The notes: generated from the letters alone by a model not told the origin. 64,000 bases of DNA from Acidovorax kalamii (GCF_002245625.1 NZ_NOIG01000004.1:186001-250000); one strand, 5' to 3'; shown: positions 9,293-18,521, counted from the first letter of the stretch. Numbers and translations are program-made.

Positions 9293-9307
9293 TCATTAGA
9301 TCATCTT

Positions 9308-9335
9308 CACAATCCGTAAGAAAGCATTGATTGTG
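9308..9335. promoter_or_regulatory. Candidate LysR operator in the divergent promoter region
   Basis: Inverted repeat cacaatc (9308-9314) and gattgtg (9329-9335) with a 14-bp spacer lies between the LysR gene and its divergent operon, where an activator/autorepressor site would be expected. Arm centres are 21 bp apart, about two helical turns. Confidence 0.45.
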
Positions 9336-9355
9336 GTCAGGCAAGGGGCTACAGA
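9327..9355 (+). promoter_or_regulatory. Predicted promoter of the meta-cleavage operon
   Basis: TTGATT (9327-9332) and TACAGA (9350-9355) are separated by 17 bp. The -35 box overlaps the right arm of the candidate LysR operator, a geometry consistent with direct regulation by the divergent regulator. Confidence 0.42.
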
Positions 9356-9420
9356 TACTCCGCGACGACAGGGGGCAGGCAACTCGACCCCTTTGCTTTG
9401 TTGTCTGACCGGAGAACCCC

Positions 9421-10896
9421 GTGAGCACCGAGACCCTGAACGTCGCCGGCATTGCCGTATCGCCCCACCACTACATCGACGGCCAGCGCGTGGCGTCCGA
9501 CATGCGCTTCGATCTGCACTCGCCCATCGACCAGGCGCTGCTGGGCCGCATCAGCGAAGGCTCGCCCGCGCATGTGGACGCAGCCGTCAGCGCAGCGGCG
9601 CGCGCCTTTCCCGCCTGGAGTGCGCTCACGGCGGCCGAGCGCAAACCTTATCTGGACCGCTTTGCCGCCGAGATCGGAAAGCGCGCCGAGGCCTTCTGCG
9701 CGCTCGAATCCAACGATGCGGGCGTGCTGCTCTCGCGCATGAAGCATGGCGTGGTGCCGCGCGCCATGCTCAACATCACCTGGTTCGCCGAGCATGCGCT
9801 GACCCTGCAGGACCGCCCCATCGAGACCGAGCAGGCCACCCACATCGTGCGCCACGACCCGGCCGGCGTGGTCGCCATCATCACGCCCTGGAACGCGCCG
9901 CTGATGCTGGCCACCTGGAAGCTGGGCCCGGCCCTCGCTGCTGGCAACTGCGTCATCGTCAAGCCGCCGGAATGGGCGCCTCTCACCAGCAGCCTGCTGG
10001 CCGATTGCGCGCACGCGGCCGGTCTGCCGCCCGGGGTGTTCAACATTGTGCAGGGCGCAGGCGCCAGCACCGGTGCGCGCCTGGTCAGCGATCCGCGCCT
10101 GGCGCGCATCTCGTTCACCGGCTCGGTGCCCACGGCCAAGTGGATCGCCCAGTCGGCCGGCGCCAACCTCGTGCCCTGCAGCCTGGAGCTGGGCGGCAAG
10201 TCGGCCTTCATCGTGCTGGAGGATGCCGACATTGACAATGCCGCAGCCACTGGCGCACTCATGTACCGCAACGCCGGCCAGGTGTGCCTGGCGGGCACGC
10301 GCTTCCTGGTGCACCGCAAGGTGCACGATGCCTTCGTGGCGGCGCTGCGTGGCTACGTAGAGAAGCTCACCGTGGGCGATCCGCGCGAGGAGGCCACCGA
10401 GGTCGGCCCCATCATCCACCCGCGCCAGGTCGAGCGCGTGCACGGCTTCGTGCAGCGCGCCGTGGCCGATGGCGCCACGCTGCTCTGGGGCGGCGCGCAC
10501 CACCCCTTCGGCGCGCAGTACTACCAGCCCACGCTGCTCACTGGCGTGCGCCAGGACTGCGAGATCGTGCAGAACGAGGTCTTCGGCCCGGTGCTCACGC
10601 TGCAGGCCTTCGACAGCGACGAGGAGGCCATCGCCCTGGCCAATGGCACGGACTACGGCCTGGGCGGCGTGTGCTACGGCGCCACGGAACACGCCAGCGC
10701 CGTGGCGCAGCAGGTGCGCACCGGCTTCATCTGGGTCAACAGCTTCGGCATCCGCGACCTGGCCGCGCCGTTCGGTGGCATCAAGCGCAGCGGCGTGGGC
10801 CGCGAGGGCGGGGACTGGAGCTTTGAGTTCTTCTGCGACATCAAGGACGTTGTGATCCCCAAGAAGCCCTTCCGCGCCAGCTTCAGCCACCGCTAA
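9421..10896 (+). CDS. HpaE-like aldehyde dehydrogenase (carboxymethyl-hydroxymuconate semialdehyde type)
   Basis: A 491-residue NAD(P)-dependent aldehyde dehydrogenase. Family motifs are TPWNAPLMLATWK (substrate/cofactor region), LELGGKSAFIVLEDAD with the catalytic Glu, and the catalytic Cys in NAGQVCLAGTRF. The segment IRDLAAPFGGIKRSGVGREGG with SFEFFCDIKDV matches the C-terminal region of HpaE/HpcC, which oxidises 5-carboxymethyl-2-hydroxymuconate semialdehyde after ring cleavage of homoprotocatechuate. It starts at GTG with GGAG 6-9 bases upstream. The next gene encodes an extradiol dioxygenase, which supports the pathway role; the exact substrate is inferred. Confidence 0.83.
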   Translation: MSTETLNVAGIAVSPHHYIDGQRVASDMRFDLHSPIDQALLGRISEGSPAHVDAAVSAAARAFPAWSALTAAERKPYLDRFAAEIGKRAEAFCALESNDAGVLLSRMKHGVVPRAMLNITWFAEHALTLQDRPIETEQATHIVRHDPAGVVAIITPWNAPLMLATWKLGPALAAGNCVIVKPPEWAPLTSSLLADCAHAAGLPPGVFNIVQGAGASTGARLVSDPRLARISFTGSVPTAKWIAQSAGANLVPCSLELGGKSAFIVLEDADIDNAAATGALMYRNAGQVCLAGTRFLVHRKVHDAFVAALRGYVEKLTVGDPREEATEVGPIIHPRQVERVHGFVQRAVADGATLLWGGAHHPFGAQYYQPTLLTGVRQDCEIVQNEVFGPVLTLQAFDSDEEAIALANGTDYGLGGVCYGATEHASAVAQQVRTGFIWVNSFGIRDLAAPFGGIKRSGVGREGGDWSFEFFCDIKDVVIPKKPFRASFSHR

Positions 10897-10921
10897 ACCA
10901 TATCCAGAGGAAACACACACC

Positions 10922-11821
10922 ATGGGAAGCATCGTTGGCGCCGCCATCGTCTCGCACCACCCCGGCCTGATGCAGTGCGAGGAATTCCGCGTGCTGCAGG
11001 GCGCGGGGGCCGACTCGGACCTCATCCCCGGCTACGCGCGCCTGCGCGAGCGCATCGAAAAAGCCCGGCCCGACGTGGCGATCATCTTCGACTCGCACTG
11101 GTTCACCACGGGCTACCACCTGGTGGACGGGGCGCCGCGCTACCAGGGCACCTACATCTCGGACGAGATGCCCTGGTACCTGCATGGCGTGCCTTACGAC
11201 TACCGGGGCCACCCGGACCTGGCCCTGGCCATCGAGGCCGTCTCGCGCGAACAGAAGGGCTACAACCGGGTCATCAACCACCCCGACCTGGGCAAGCAGT
11301 ACGCCACCATCAACCTGGTCAAGCAACTGCGCCTGGAGCGCAGCGACACGCCCGTGGTCACCGTGAGCTCGTGCCAGAACTGCGACTGGCGCCACTTCCT
11401 GAAATCGGGCGAGGCGATTGCCGAAGCCGTGCGCCGCAGCGACCTGCGCGTGTTGCTGCTGGCCTCGGGCGCGCTCAGCCACAAGTTCAACCCCATCGAC
11501 TGGAAGCCCAAGCACCCGCGCATCTTCCACGAGAGCAATGTCTCGCGCCCCGAGAACATCGTGAGCGACAAGGGCGCCATCGCGCTCATGGAGCAGGGCC
11601 GGCACGACATGGTGCTGGACCGCTGGCAGGACGAGTACCGCAAGATGCCCTGGGAGGCCTTCGGCGCCCACTACCTGCAGATGCTGGGCGCCATGGGCGG
11701 GGCCAACTGCCGGGCGCGGGGCGTGGCCCTGTCGGAGTACGAGAACGCACGCGGCACGGGCAATGTACACATGTGGTTCGATGGTGGATCGAGCGAAGCA
11801 ACGGCAAAGGTGGCGGCATGA
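10922..11821 (+). CDS. Class III extradiol ring-cleavage dioxygenase (HpaD-like)
   Basis: A 299-residue class III (LigB-type) extradiol dioxygenase. The metal-binding N-terminal histidines are in AIVSHHPGLM (residues 8-17), DSHWFTTGYH supplies another conserved His, and LASGALSHKF matches the conserved LASG-SH segment of 3,4-dihydroxyphenylacetate 2,3-dioxygenases. Such enzymes open catecholic rings next to a hydroxyl using Fe(II) and O2. The neighbouring dehydrogenase, FAH-fold protein and hydratase point to homoprotocatechuate or a close analogue as substrate, but divergence from E. coli HpaD is considerable, so the substrate is not certain. AGGAAA precedes the ATG. It overlaps the next gene by ATGA at 11818-11821. 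Confidence 0.83.
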   Translation: MGSIVGAAIVSHHPGLMQCEEFRVLQGAGADSDLIPGYARLRERIEKARPDVAIIFDSHWFTTGYHLVDGAPRYQGTYISDEMPWYLHGVPYDYRGHPDLALAIEAVSREQKGYNRVINHPDLGKQYATINLVKQLRLERSDTPVVTVSSCQNCDWRHFLKSGEAIAEAVRRSDLRVLLLASGALSHKFNPIDWKPKHPRIFHESNVSRPENIVSDKGAIALMEQGRHDMVLDRWQDEYRKMPWEAFGAHYLQMLGAMGGANCRARGVALSEYENARGTGNVHMWFDGGSSEATAKVAA

Positions 11822-12762
11822 ACTTCGAATTCCCGATCACCGAACTGCCCGCCGTGATGCGCGGCCCGCGCGTCGAGCGCCGCCGTGTGCTGGCGGGCGG
11901 CAGCGCCTGCTGGGGCACCATCGTGGAAGAGGGGGCGCAGCGGGGCCTGTTGCGCCTGGACGATGGCCGCGTGATCGATCCGGCGTGCGTGCAGCACCTG
12001 CCGCCCGTTTCGCCCAGCAAGGTCATCGCCGTGCACATCTCGTACAGCTCGCGCAGTTTTGAGACGCGCAATCAGCCCAAGCCCACCGAGACACCGACCT
12101 ACTTCACCAAGCCGCCGACCTCGGTCAACGGCCATGGCTGCGAGATCCACAAGCCCGCCGACAGCCAGTACCTGAACTACGAGGGCGAGTACGCCGTGGT
12201 CATCGGCAAGACCTGCCGCAACGTGCTGCCCGACGAGGCCTGGGACTACATCGAGGGCTTCTGCCCTGCGCTCGACATGGGCCTGCAGAACTACCGCGAC
12301 ACCGACCAGGGCAGCATGCTGCGCGTGAAGGGAGCGGACACGCTGCTGCCCATCGGCCCGGGCATCGTGCGCGGCGTGAGCCTGTTCGAGCAGACGCTGC
12401 GCACCTACCGCAACGGCCTGGTGGTGCAGGAGGCGCACATCGGCGACGAGACCATCTGGGGCCCGCACTACGTGGTGGCCGACATTGCGCGCCACATCAC
12501 CCTGGTGCCGGGCGACGTGATCCTCATGGGCACGCCCTGCCATTCACGCTCCGTGGACCCGGGCGATCGGGTGGAGTGCGAGATCACCGGCCTGGGTCGC
12601 CTGGCGGGCACGGTGGTCGCCATCGCCGCGCCGCGCGCCTCGGCCTTGGGCGTGGGCCACCAGCCCACCGACAGCCCCGAGGTGCGGCGCGTGGCCTGTG
12701 GCTTCGACGAGCGCGTGCCCGAGCACCTCAAGGCCAACTACCGGCAGGCCGCAAAGAAGTAA
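11818..12762 (+). CDS. Fumarylacetoacetate hydrolase family protein (HpaG-like)
   Basis: A 314-residue FAH-fold enzyme. The conserved metal-binding acidic residues appear in LNYEGEYAVVIGKTCRNV and in DMGLQNYRDTDQGSMLRVKGADT, and LVPGDVILMGTP is the family C-terminal signature. In the homoprotocatechuate pathway this fold carries out decarboxylation of 5-oxopent-3-ene-1,2,5-tricarboxylate and the following isomerisation (HpaG). E. coli HpaG has two tandem FAH domains, while this protein has one catalytic domain with a short N-terminal part, so it may do only one of the two steps. The start is fixed by the ATGA overlap with the dioxygenase gene; the frame is also open far upstream, which I treat as coincidental. 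Confidence 0.83.
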   Translation: MNFEFPITELPAVMRGPRVERRRVLAGGSACWGTIVEEGAQRGLLRLDDGRVIDPACVQHLPPVSPSKVIAVHISYSSRSFETRNQPKPTETPTYFTKPPTSVNGHGCEIHKPADSQYLNYEGEYAVVIGKTCRNVLPDEAWDYIEGFCPALDMGLQNYRDTDQGSMLRVKGADTLLPIGPGIVRGVSLFEQTLRTYRNGLVVQEAHIGDETIWGPHYVVADIARHITLVPGDVILMGTPCHSRSVDPGDRVECEITGLGRLAGTVVAIAAPRASALGVGHQPTDSPEVRRVACGFDERVPEHLKANYRQAAKK

Positions 12763-12789
12763 CCCACAACCACTAACAGGAGACAAACC

Positions 12790-13785
12790 ATGATCCCTTC
12801 CACATCCCTGTCGCGCCGCGACGCTCTGCAATGGGCCCTGGCCAGTGCGGCGGGCGGCACGCCATTCCTGGCCCAGGCCCAGGCGCTGGAGACCGTGAAG
12901 ATCCTGGCGGGCTTTGCTGCGGGTGGCACGGTGGACACGCTGGCGCGGCGCGTGGCGACGCAGATCACGGGCGGCTATGCCAAGTCCGCCGTGGTGGAGA
13001 ACAAGACCGGTGCGGGCGGGCAGATCGCCATCACCACGCTCAAGGCCGCCCCGGCCGACGGCGCCACGCTGCTGGTCACGCCCATGTCCATGCTGGGCAT
13101 CTACCCCCATACCTACAAGAAGCTTCCCTACGACCCCGTGGCCGACGTGACCCCGGTCTCGCTGGGCGTGGTGTTCGACATGGGCTTTGCCGTGGGCCCG
13201 CAGGTGCCCGCCTCGGTCAAGACCGTGCCCGAGTTCCTCGATTGGTGCAAGGCCAACCCCACGGGCGCCAACTTCGGCTCGCCCGCGCCGGGCTCGGTGC
13301 CCCACTTTGTGGGCGAGCTGATCAGCCGTGCGGGCAAGGTGGACATGCGCCACGTGGGCTTCCGTGGCTCTCAGCCCGCCATCCTGGACCTGCTGGGTGG
13401 GCAGATCGCGGCCGTCTCGGCACCGGTGGGCGAATTTTTGCCGCACCTCTCGGGCGGCAAGTTGCGTGTGCTTGCTACCTCAGGTGCCACGCGCAACAGG
13501 TTCGTGCCGGGCGTCGGTACTCTGGTCGAACAGGGCTTGCAGGACATGGTCTATGGCGAGTGGTTCGGTTTTTTCCTGCCGGGCAAGGCGTCTGCCGAGG
13601 TGGTGCAAAAGGCCAATGCTTCCATCCGCACGGCACTGGCCGACAAGGATGTGGTCGCCGGGTTGGCCGCCATGGGGCTGGAGGCGCGCTCGTCGAGCCC
13701 CGCCGAGCTGGCGGCTCTGCTCAAGGCCGATGGGGACAAGTGGGGGCCCATCGTCAAGGCCATTGGCTTCACCGCCGAATCCTGA
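12790..13785 (+). CDS. Tripartite tricarboxylate transporter substrate-binding protein (Bug family)
   Basis: A 331-residue periplasmic binding protein of the Bug/TctC family. A twin-arginine-like signal ([16 protein letters not shown], cleavage probably after AQA near residue 32) leads into [19 protein letters not shown], the typical first conserved block, and [10 protein letters not shown], the second. These proteins usually feed carboxylates to a TctA/TctB membrane pair, but none is encoded nearby, as is common for the large Bug families of Burkholderiales. Insertion between the FAH and hydratase genes suggests it binds an aromatic acid or a ring-cleavage product degraded by this operon. 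The ligand is unknown. Confidence 0.88.
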   Translation: MIPSTSLSRRDALQWALASAAGGTPFLAQAQALETVKILAGFAAGGTVDTLARRVATQITGGYAKSAVVENKTGAGGQIAITTLKAAPADGATLLVTPMSMLGIYPHTYKKLPYDPVADVTPVSLGVVFDMGFAVGPQVPASVKTVPEFLDWCKANPTGANFGSPAPGSVPHFVGELISRAGKVDMRHVGFRGSQPAILDLLGGQIAAVSAPVGEFLPHLSGGKLRVLATSGATRNRFVPGVGTLVEQGLQDMVYGEWFGFFLPGKASAEVVQKANASIRTALADKDVVAGLAAMGLEARSSSPAELAALLKADGDKWGPIVKAIGFTAES

Positions 13786-13795
13786 GGGTGCCCCG

Positions 13796-14611
13796 ATGCT
13801 TGACGACCCACTGATCCAGCAACTGGCCAGCGAACTGCACCAGGCCGAGAAGACCCGCGTGCAGGTGGAGCATTTCTCCAAGCGCCACCCCGGCATGACG
13901 GTGCAGGATGGCTATGCCATCTCGCGCGCCTGGGTGGCGATGAAGATCGCGGAGGGGCGCACGGTGCGCGGCCACAAGATCGGCCTGACCTCGCGCGCCA
14001 TGCAGGTGGCCAGCCAGATCACCGAGCCCGACTTCGGTACCCTGCTGGACGACATGTTCTTTGCCGAGGGCGGCGACATCCCCATGCAGCGCTTCATCCT
14101 GCCGCGCGTGGAGGTGGAGCTGGCCTTCGTGCTCAACAAGCCGCTGCGCGGCGAGCCGGGGCGGCCCCCGGTGAGCATCTTCGATGTGCTGGCCGCCACC
14201 GAGTATGTGGTGCCTGCGATCGAGATCATCGACGCGCGTATCGAGCAGCACGACCGCCACACGGGCGTGATGCGCAAGGTCTTCGACACCATCTCCGACA
14301 ACGCGGCCAATGCGGGCATCGTCACCGGCGGGCGCCCCGTGCGGCCCGATGCGGTGGACCTGCGCTGGTGCGGCGCGCTGCTCTACAAGAACGGGGTGAT
14401 CGAGGAGTCGGGCCTGGCGGCCGCCGTGCTCAACCACCCCGCCACGGGCGTGGCCTGGCTGGCCAACAAGCTCGCGCCGTATGGCGAGGGGCTGGCGGCC
14501 GGAGAGGTGGTGCTGGGGGGCTCGTTCACGCGGCCCGTGGCGGCTGCAGCGGGCGACACTTTCCATGCGGACTACGGGCCGCTGGGCAACATCGCGTTCC
14601 GGTTCGTTTGA
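13796..14611 (+). CDS. 2-oxo-hept-4-ene-1,7-dioate hydratase-like (HpaH family)
   Basis: A 271-residue member of the hydratase/decarboxylase branch of the FAH superfamily. HpaH adds water to 2-oxohept-4-ene-1,7-dioate before the aldolase step. Supporting features are [12 protein letters not shown] (residues about 60-71), the acidic metal site in [12 protein letters not shown], and [15 protein letters not shown]. The ATG at 13796 has GAGGG overlapping the stop of the preceding gene. This is the last gene of the operon. The isomerase (HpaF) and the aldolase (HpaI) that complete the pathway are not in this cluster. Confidence 0.87.
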   Translation: MLDDPLIQQLASELHQAEKTRVQVEHFSKRHPGMTVQDGYAISRAWVAMKIAEGRTVRGHKIGLTSRAMQVASQITEPDFGTLLDDMFFAEGGDIPMQRFILPRVEVELAFVLNKPLRGEPGRPPVSIFDVLAATEYVVPAIEIIDARIEQHDRHTGVMRKVFDTISDNAANAGIVTGGRPVRPDAVDLRWCGALLYKNGVIEESGLAAAVLNHPATGVAWLANKLAPYGEGLAAGEVVLGGSFTRPVAAAAGDTFHADYGPLGNIAFRFV

Positions 14612-14654
14612 CTGGATTGGTGGGCGTGCGCCGCACGTGGAGGTTGGTGTGGCC

Positions 14655-16424
14655 TCAGGGGCGCAGACGGAGCTTGTCTGCGGCGCTGCCGGGCTCGGTG
14701 CCTTCATGCTCCCCTGCGTCATCACTGCCATTGGCGCTGCCGCCTGCGGGGGGCACGGGAGGTGCAGCCGGTGCGCCTTCCACGGCATTGCGTGAACGGA
14801 TGGCCACCCCTCCGGGGCGCCGCTCGTTGTCCTGTCCCAAGATGGCCCGTGCGGGGGCATTGCCAATGCGCAGGCGCAGCGCATCAATGGCCTCCTGCAG
14901 CGGCTCGGGCGATGCAATGCGCGCGCCGTGCCGCAGCAGCACCTGCTGCGACAGGTCCAGCAGCTTCGAATTGAGGGTGGTGGCAGCCTGCTGCAACAGG
15001 TTCTGCACGGCGCCTGCGGGGTCGCCCGACAGGCTCTGGGCCATGGCGACTTCGGCGGCCTTGTTGACCTGCTGCAGGCAGTCGCGCACCAGCACGCCAT
15101 AGGGTTCGTGCAGGCTGCAGGCGTTGGCCATCAGCTCGGTCAGCCCGCGCGTGTTGGCGTAGCGCATGCCCAGGGCGCGCACCCAGCCTTCGCCCTCGGG
15201 CAACTCGATGGACGTGACGGCCAGCACCGCCAGCAGGCTGCCCAGGTTACAGGCCGCCTCGAAGTCAAAACTGGCGGTGGTGATCTCGCGGGCCATGGCG
15301 CGCACCGATTCCACCGCCTGCGAGAACTGCCGCTGCTGGATGAGCTGCAGCGCCCGCGCCACCTCGGCAAAGCGGCGGATGCGTGCGCTGTCGGAGTGCC
15401 GCTCCAGGATGCGCGCAAAGTCGGCCATGCAGCGCTCAATGCCCTTGCGGTCGTTGTCGGCGTAGTAGGCAAAGGTCAGCAGCACCAGCGACTGGTAGTC
15501 GAACAGCTTGGAGTCGATCCCCAGCACCACGGCCCGGGCCAGCACCTTGGTGGCGGTCTCTCGGTCGCCCATGTAGTACGACATCATCCCCAGCTTCTGC
15601 AGCCGCACCACCGAGTCGGGCGTGAGCGTGCTGGCGGTGCGGTAGGTCTCGATGGCCTGCGCGAAGTTGCCCAGCTCCACCTGGGCGCGGCCGAGCACGT
15701 CGTAGGCATCGGCAAACGATGCGTCTTCGCCGATCAGCTCTTGCAAGGTGGTGATGGCACGCGCTGCCTGGCCCGACTCGATCTGCGCGCGCGCCACCCC
15801 CAGCTTGGCCCAGGGCAGGGCGCGTGCGGCAATCACGGCCTCGAACAGCGTGCGCGCCTCATCGTGCCGGCCCAGGCGCAGCAGCAGCTCCGAGCCAATG
15901 CGCGCGGCGTACAGCCAGTAGGGCTTGCGCGCTTCGAAGCGCTCCACGCACAGCGCGGCTGCCTGCTCGAAGTCTTCGGCCTCGATGGCGTCGAAGATGG
16001 GCTTGAGGTGCACCTTGCGCAGGCGTGCCAGGCTCAGGCGCTCGAACAGTGCGCTGGGCGTGAAGGGCTTGAGCAGGTAACCATCCAGCGCCGATTCGGC
16101 GGCCTCGGCCACGGCGGCATAGGACGCCTCGGCCGTGACCATAAAAAACACGGTGGAAAACGGCAGCAGCTGTGCGCGCCGCAGGTCGTCCAGCAGGGTC
16201 TGGCCCGAGTAATTGGCATCGCCAAAAAACTGGTCGCACAGCACGTAGTCAAACACCGTGTGCTCCAGCCGACTGCGTGCGTCCTGCACACGCGAGCACT
16301 GCACGATGCGGGTCACGCCGTATTCGCGCAATTGCCCCACCAGGATGCTGCGTGACGTGGCATTGCTGTCCACAATCAGCGCCTGAACCTGTGGGGGGAC
16401 GGGTTGTCGGTTCTCTGTGGCCAT
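14655..16424 (-). CDS. Response-regulator receiver protein with TPR domain
   Basis: A 589-residue two-part protein. Residues about 14-130 form a CheY-like receiver: ALIVDS at the first strand, phosphoacceptor Asp64 in DYVLCDQFF, Thr97 in FMVTAEAS and Lys119 in YLLKPF. The usual second acidic residue after the first strand is replaced (VDS instead of VDD). From about residue 150 on there are TPR-like helical repeats (for example GRAQVELGNFAQAIETYRTA), and the last 60 residues are a disordered Pro/Ala/Gly tail. Similar receiver-TPR proteins take part in protein-protein signalling rather than DNA binding. The ATG at 16424 (MATENRQPV) is chosen over an upstream start because the receiver follows directly. 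Confidence 0.85.
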   Translation of the reverse strand: MATENRQPVPPQVQALIVDSNATSRSILVGQLREYGVTRIVQCSRVQDARSRLEHTVFDYVLCDQFFGDANYSGQTLLDDLRRAQLLPFSTVFFMVTAEASYAAVAEAAESALDGYLLKPFTPSALFERLSLARLRKVHLKPIFDAIEAEDFEQAAALCVERFEARKPYWLYAARIGSELLLRLGRHDEARTLFEAVIAARALPWAKLGVARAQIESGQAARAITTLQELIGEDASFADAYDVLGRAQVELGNFAQAIETYRTASTLTPDSVVRLQKLGMMSYYMGDRETATKVLARAVVLGIDSKLFDYQSLVLLTFAYYADNDRKGIERCMADFARILERHSDSARIRRFAEVARALQLIQQRQFSQAVESVRAMAREITTASFDFEAACNLGSLLAVLAVTSIELPEGEGWVRALGMRYANTRGLTELMANACSLHEPYGVLVRDCLQQVNKAAEVAMAQSLSGDPAGAVQNLLQQAATTLNSKLLDLSQQVLLRHGARIASPEPLQEAIDALRLRIGNAPARAILGQDNERRPGGVAIRSRNAVEGAPAAPPVPPAGGSANGSDDAGEHEGTEPGSAADKLRLRP

Positions 16425-16540
16425 GGGCTGAACTGGCCTGTATGTGGTGTGAAGGAGACAACCCCAGTGTACCGGCCCATGGCGGCCCGTGGGTGTCGGG
16501 CAAACCCGCTGCCCGCGTGGCTTGCGACACAATTGGGACC

Positions 16541-17278
16541 ATGCAACACGACGACATCCTGCGGGTAGCCACCTACAACATCCACAAGGGTGTGCAAGGC
16601 ATCGGTCCCGCGCGGCGGCTGGAGATTCACAACCTGGGCTTGGCGGTGGAGCAGCTGGATGCCGACATCGTCTGCCTGCAGGAGGTGCGCAAGCTGCACC
16701 GGCGCGAGGCGGCCTACTTTCAGCGCTGGCCCGATGTGCCCCAGGCCGAGTTCCTGGCGCCCGAGGGCTACGAGGCGGTGTACCGCACCAACGCCTTTAC
16801 CAAGCATGGCGAGCATGGCAATGCGCTGCTGTCGCGCTGGCCCGTGATCGGGCACCAGCACGAAGACATCTCCGACCACCGCTTCGAGCAGCGCGGCCTG
16901 CTGCATGTCGAGGTCAACGCCCATGGCCGCAATGTGCATGTGATCGTGGTGCACCTGGGGCTCATCCCCGGCAGCCGGGTGCGGCAGATCGAACGCCTGC
17001 AGGGGTTCATCGACCGCGAGGTGCCGCCCGGCGCGCCGCTGATTGTGGCGGGCGACTTCAACGACTGGGGGCAGCAGCTCAAGCGCATGCTGGGCGGGTT
17101 TTCGCTGTACGAGTTCGAGGAACCACGCGCCTTCACCTACCCCGCGCGGCTGCCCCTGACCCAGCTGGACCATGTGTATGCCCGGGGCCTCACCCCCCTG
17201 TCGCTGCATGTGCCGCGTGGCCGCATCTGGTGGCGCATGTCCGACCACCTGCCGCTGATTGCCGAATTCCGGCTGTGA
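16541..17278 (+). CDS. Endonuclease/exonuclease/phosphatase family protein
   Basis: A 245-residue EEP-fold hydrolase. Motifs in order: VATYNIHKG near the start, the catalytic Glu in DIVCLQEVRK, HGNALLSRWP, VAGDFNDWG, and the terminal DHLPLIAEF carrying the catalytic Asp-His. In other bacteria this gene (ybhP-like) lies next to cardiolipin synthase B, which is also the case here with a gap of only 4 bases, so a role in phospholipid or phosphodiester metabolism is plausible. The exact substrate is unknown. It is divergent from the receiver-TPR gene, sharing a 116-bp intergenic promoter region. Confidence 0.87.
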   Translation: MQHDDILRVATYNIHKGVQGIGPARRLEIHNLGLAVEQLDADIVCLQEVRKLHRREAAYFQRWPDVPQAEFLAPEGYEAVYRTNAFTKHGEHGNALLSRWPVIGHQHEDISDHRFEQRGLLHVEVNAHGRNVHVIVVHLGLIPGSRVRQIERLQGFIDREVPPGAPLIVAGDFNDWGQQLKRMLGGFSLYEFEEPRAFTYPARLPLTQLDHVYARGLTPLSLHVPRGRIWWRMSDHLPLIAEFRL

Positions 17279-17282
17279 ACGC

Positions 17283-18521
17283 GTGAAGAAGAAACCGCCC
17301 CTGGTCCGTGGCACGGAGTTCTCGGACGATCACCGCGTGCACCTGCTGCAGGGCGCCGAGGAGTTGTTTCCGGCCCTGATCGAGGCCATGGATGCCGCGC
17401 TGTCAGACATCCAGTTCGAGACCTACATTTTCGACTTCACCGGCTCGGGCGCGGCCGTGGCCGAGGCGCTGATACGTGCGGCGCAGCGGGGCGTGCGCAC
17501 CCAGCTGGTGGTGGATGGCGTGGGCACGGGCGCGTTGCCCGAGGCCTGGGCCGCGCGGCTGCAGGCTGCCGGGGTGCAATACAGCGTGTACTCGCCACTG
17601 GGGCCCCTGGGCCTGCTGCTGCCCCACCGCTGGCGGCGCCTGCACCGCAAGCTGTGTGTGGTCGATGGCCGCCTGCTGTTCTGCGGCGGCATCAATGTAC
17701 TGGACGATTTTCACGACCCCAACCACGGCACGCTCGATGCTCCCCGGTTTGACTTTGCCGTGCGTGCCACGGGCAGCCTGGTAGCGGCCGCGAGCGACAC
17801 CATGGAGCAGCTCTGGTGGCGCATGCAGGCCGTGCGCGATGCGCGGCAGCGCCGCCTGCCCGAGGCGCTGCAGGCCTTGCGTGCAGCCAGCAAGGCCCGG
17901 CATGCGGCCGACCCGGCCACCGACTCCGGCCCGCCCATGCGCGCCGCGCTGGTGCTGCGCGACAACGTGCGCAACCGCAGCCGCATCGAAAAGGCCTACC
18001 GCCGTGCGATTGGCACCGCGCGGCACGAGATCATCATCGCCAACGCCTACTTCATGCCCGGCGGCAAGCTGCGCCGCGCGCTGGTGATGGCCGCGCGCCG
18101 GGGCGTGCGTGTGCGCCTGCTGCTGCAGGGGCGCTATGAGTACTTCATGCAGTACCACGCGGCCCGGCCGGTGTATGGCGCGCTGCTGGCGGCGGGGGTG
18201 GAGATCTACGAATACGCGCCCAGCTTTTTGCACGCCAAGGTGGCCGTGATCGACGCGCAGGGCGATCGGCCCTGGGCCACGGTGGGTTCGTCCAACCTCG
18301 ACCCCCTCTCCCTGCTGCTGGCGCGTGAGGCCAATGTGGTCGTGGAAGACGGTGCCTTTGCCACCGACCTGCGCCAGCGCCTGGTGCACGCCATGCAGCA
18401 CGCGGGCCGCCGCATGGACCCGGCGCGCTACGCAGGCCGGCCGCTGCGCCAGCGCGTGCTCGACCGCATTGCCTTTGGTCTGATGCGGCTGGCGCTGTGG
18501 GTGACTGGCAACCGCTATTGA
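17283..18521 (+). CDS. clsB: Cardiolipin synthase B
   Basis: A 412-residue phospholipase D superfamily enzyme. Two HKD motifs are visible: HRKLCVVDGRLLFCGGIN in the first half and HAKVAVIDAQ in the second, followed by GSSNLDPLSLL, the standard continuation. ClsB condenses phosphatidylglycerol molecules (or related donors) to cardiolipin at the inner membrane. It lacks the N-terminal transmembrane helices of ClsA, in keeping with ClsB, and ends with a hydrophobic-basic C-terminus. Start choice is uncertain: GTG at 17283 lies 4 bases past the stop of the preceding EEP gene; an ATG at 17259 in the same frame would overlap it. Confidence 0.88.
   Translation: MKKKPPLVRGTEFSDDHRVHLLQGAEELFPALIEAMDAALSDIQFETYIFDFTGSGAAVAEALIRAAQRGVRTQLVVDGVGTGALPEAWAARLQAAGVQYSVYSPLGPLGLLLPHRWRRLHRKLCVVDGRLLFCGGINVLDDFHDPNHGTLDAPRFDFAVRATGSLVAAASDTMEQLWWRMQAVRDARQRRLPEALQALRAASKARHAADPATDSGPPMRAALVLRDNVRNRSRIEKAYRRAIGTARHEIIIANAYFMPGGKLRRALVMAARRGVRVRLLLQGRYEYFMQYHAARPVYGALLAAGVEIYEYAPSFLHAKVAVIDAQGDRPWATVGSSNLDPLSLLLAREANVVVEDGAFATDLRQRLVHAMQHAGRRMDPARYAGRPLRQRVLDRIAFGLMRLALWVTGNRY

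Noticed and set aside
10975..11817. Upstream extension of the FAH-family frame by about 280 codons
   Set aside because: It overlaps the dioxygenase gene entirely in another frame; the ATGA overlap at 11818 gives the natural start.
13328..13795. Upstream extension of the hydratase frame
   Set aside because: It overlaps the Bug binding-protein gene in another frame and is Arg/Trp-rich; the ATG at 13796 has its own ribosome-binding site.
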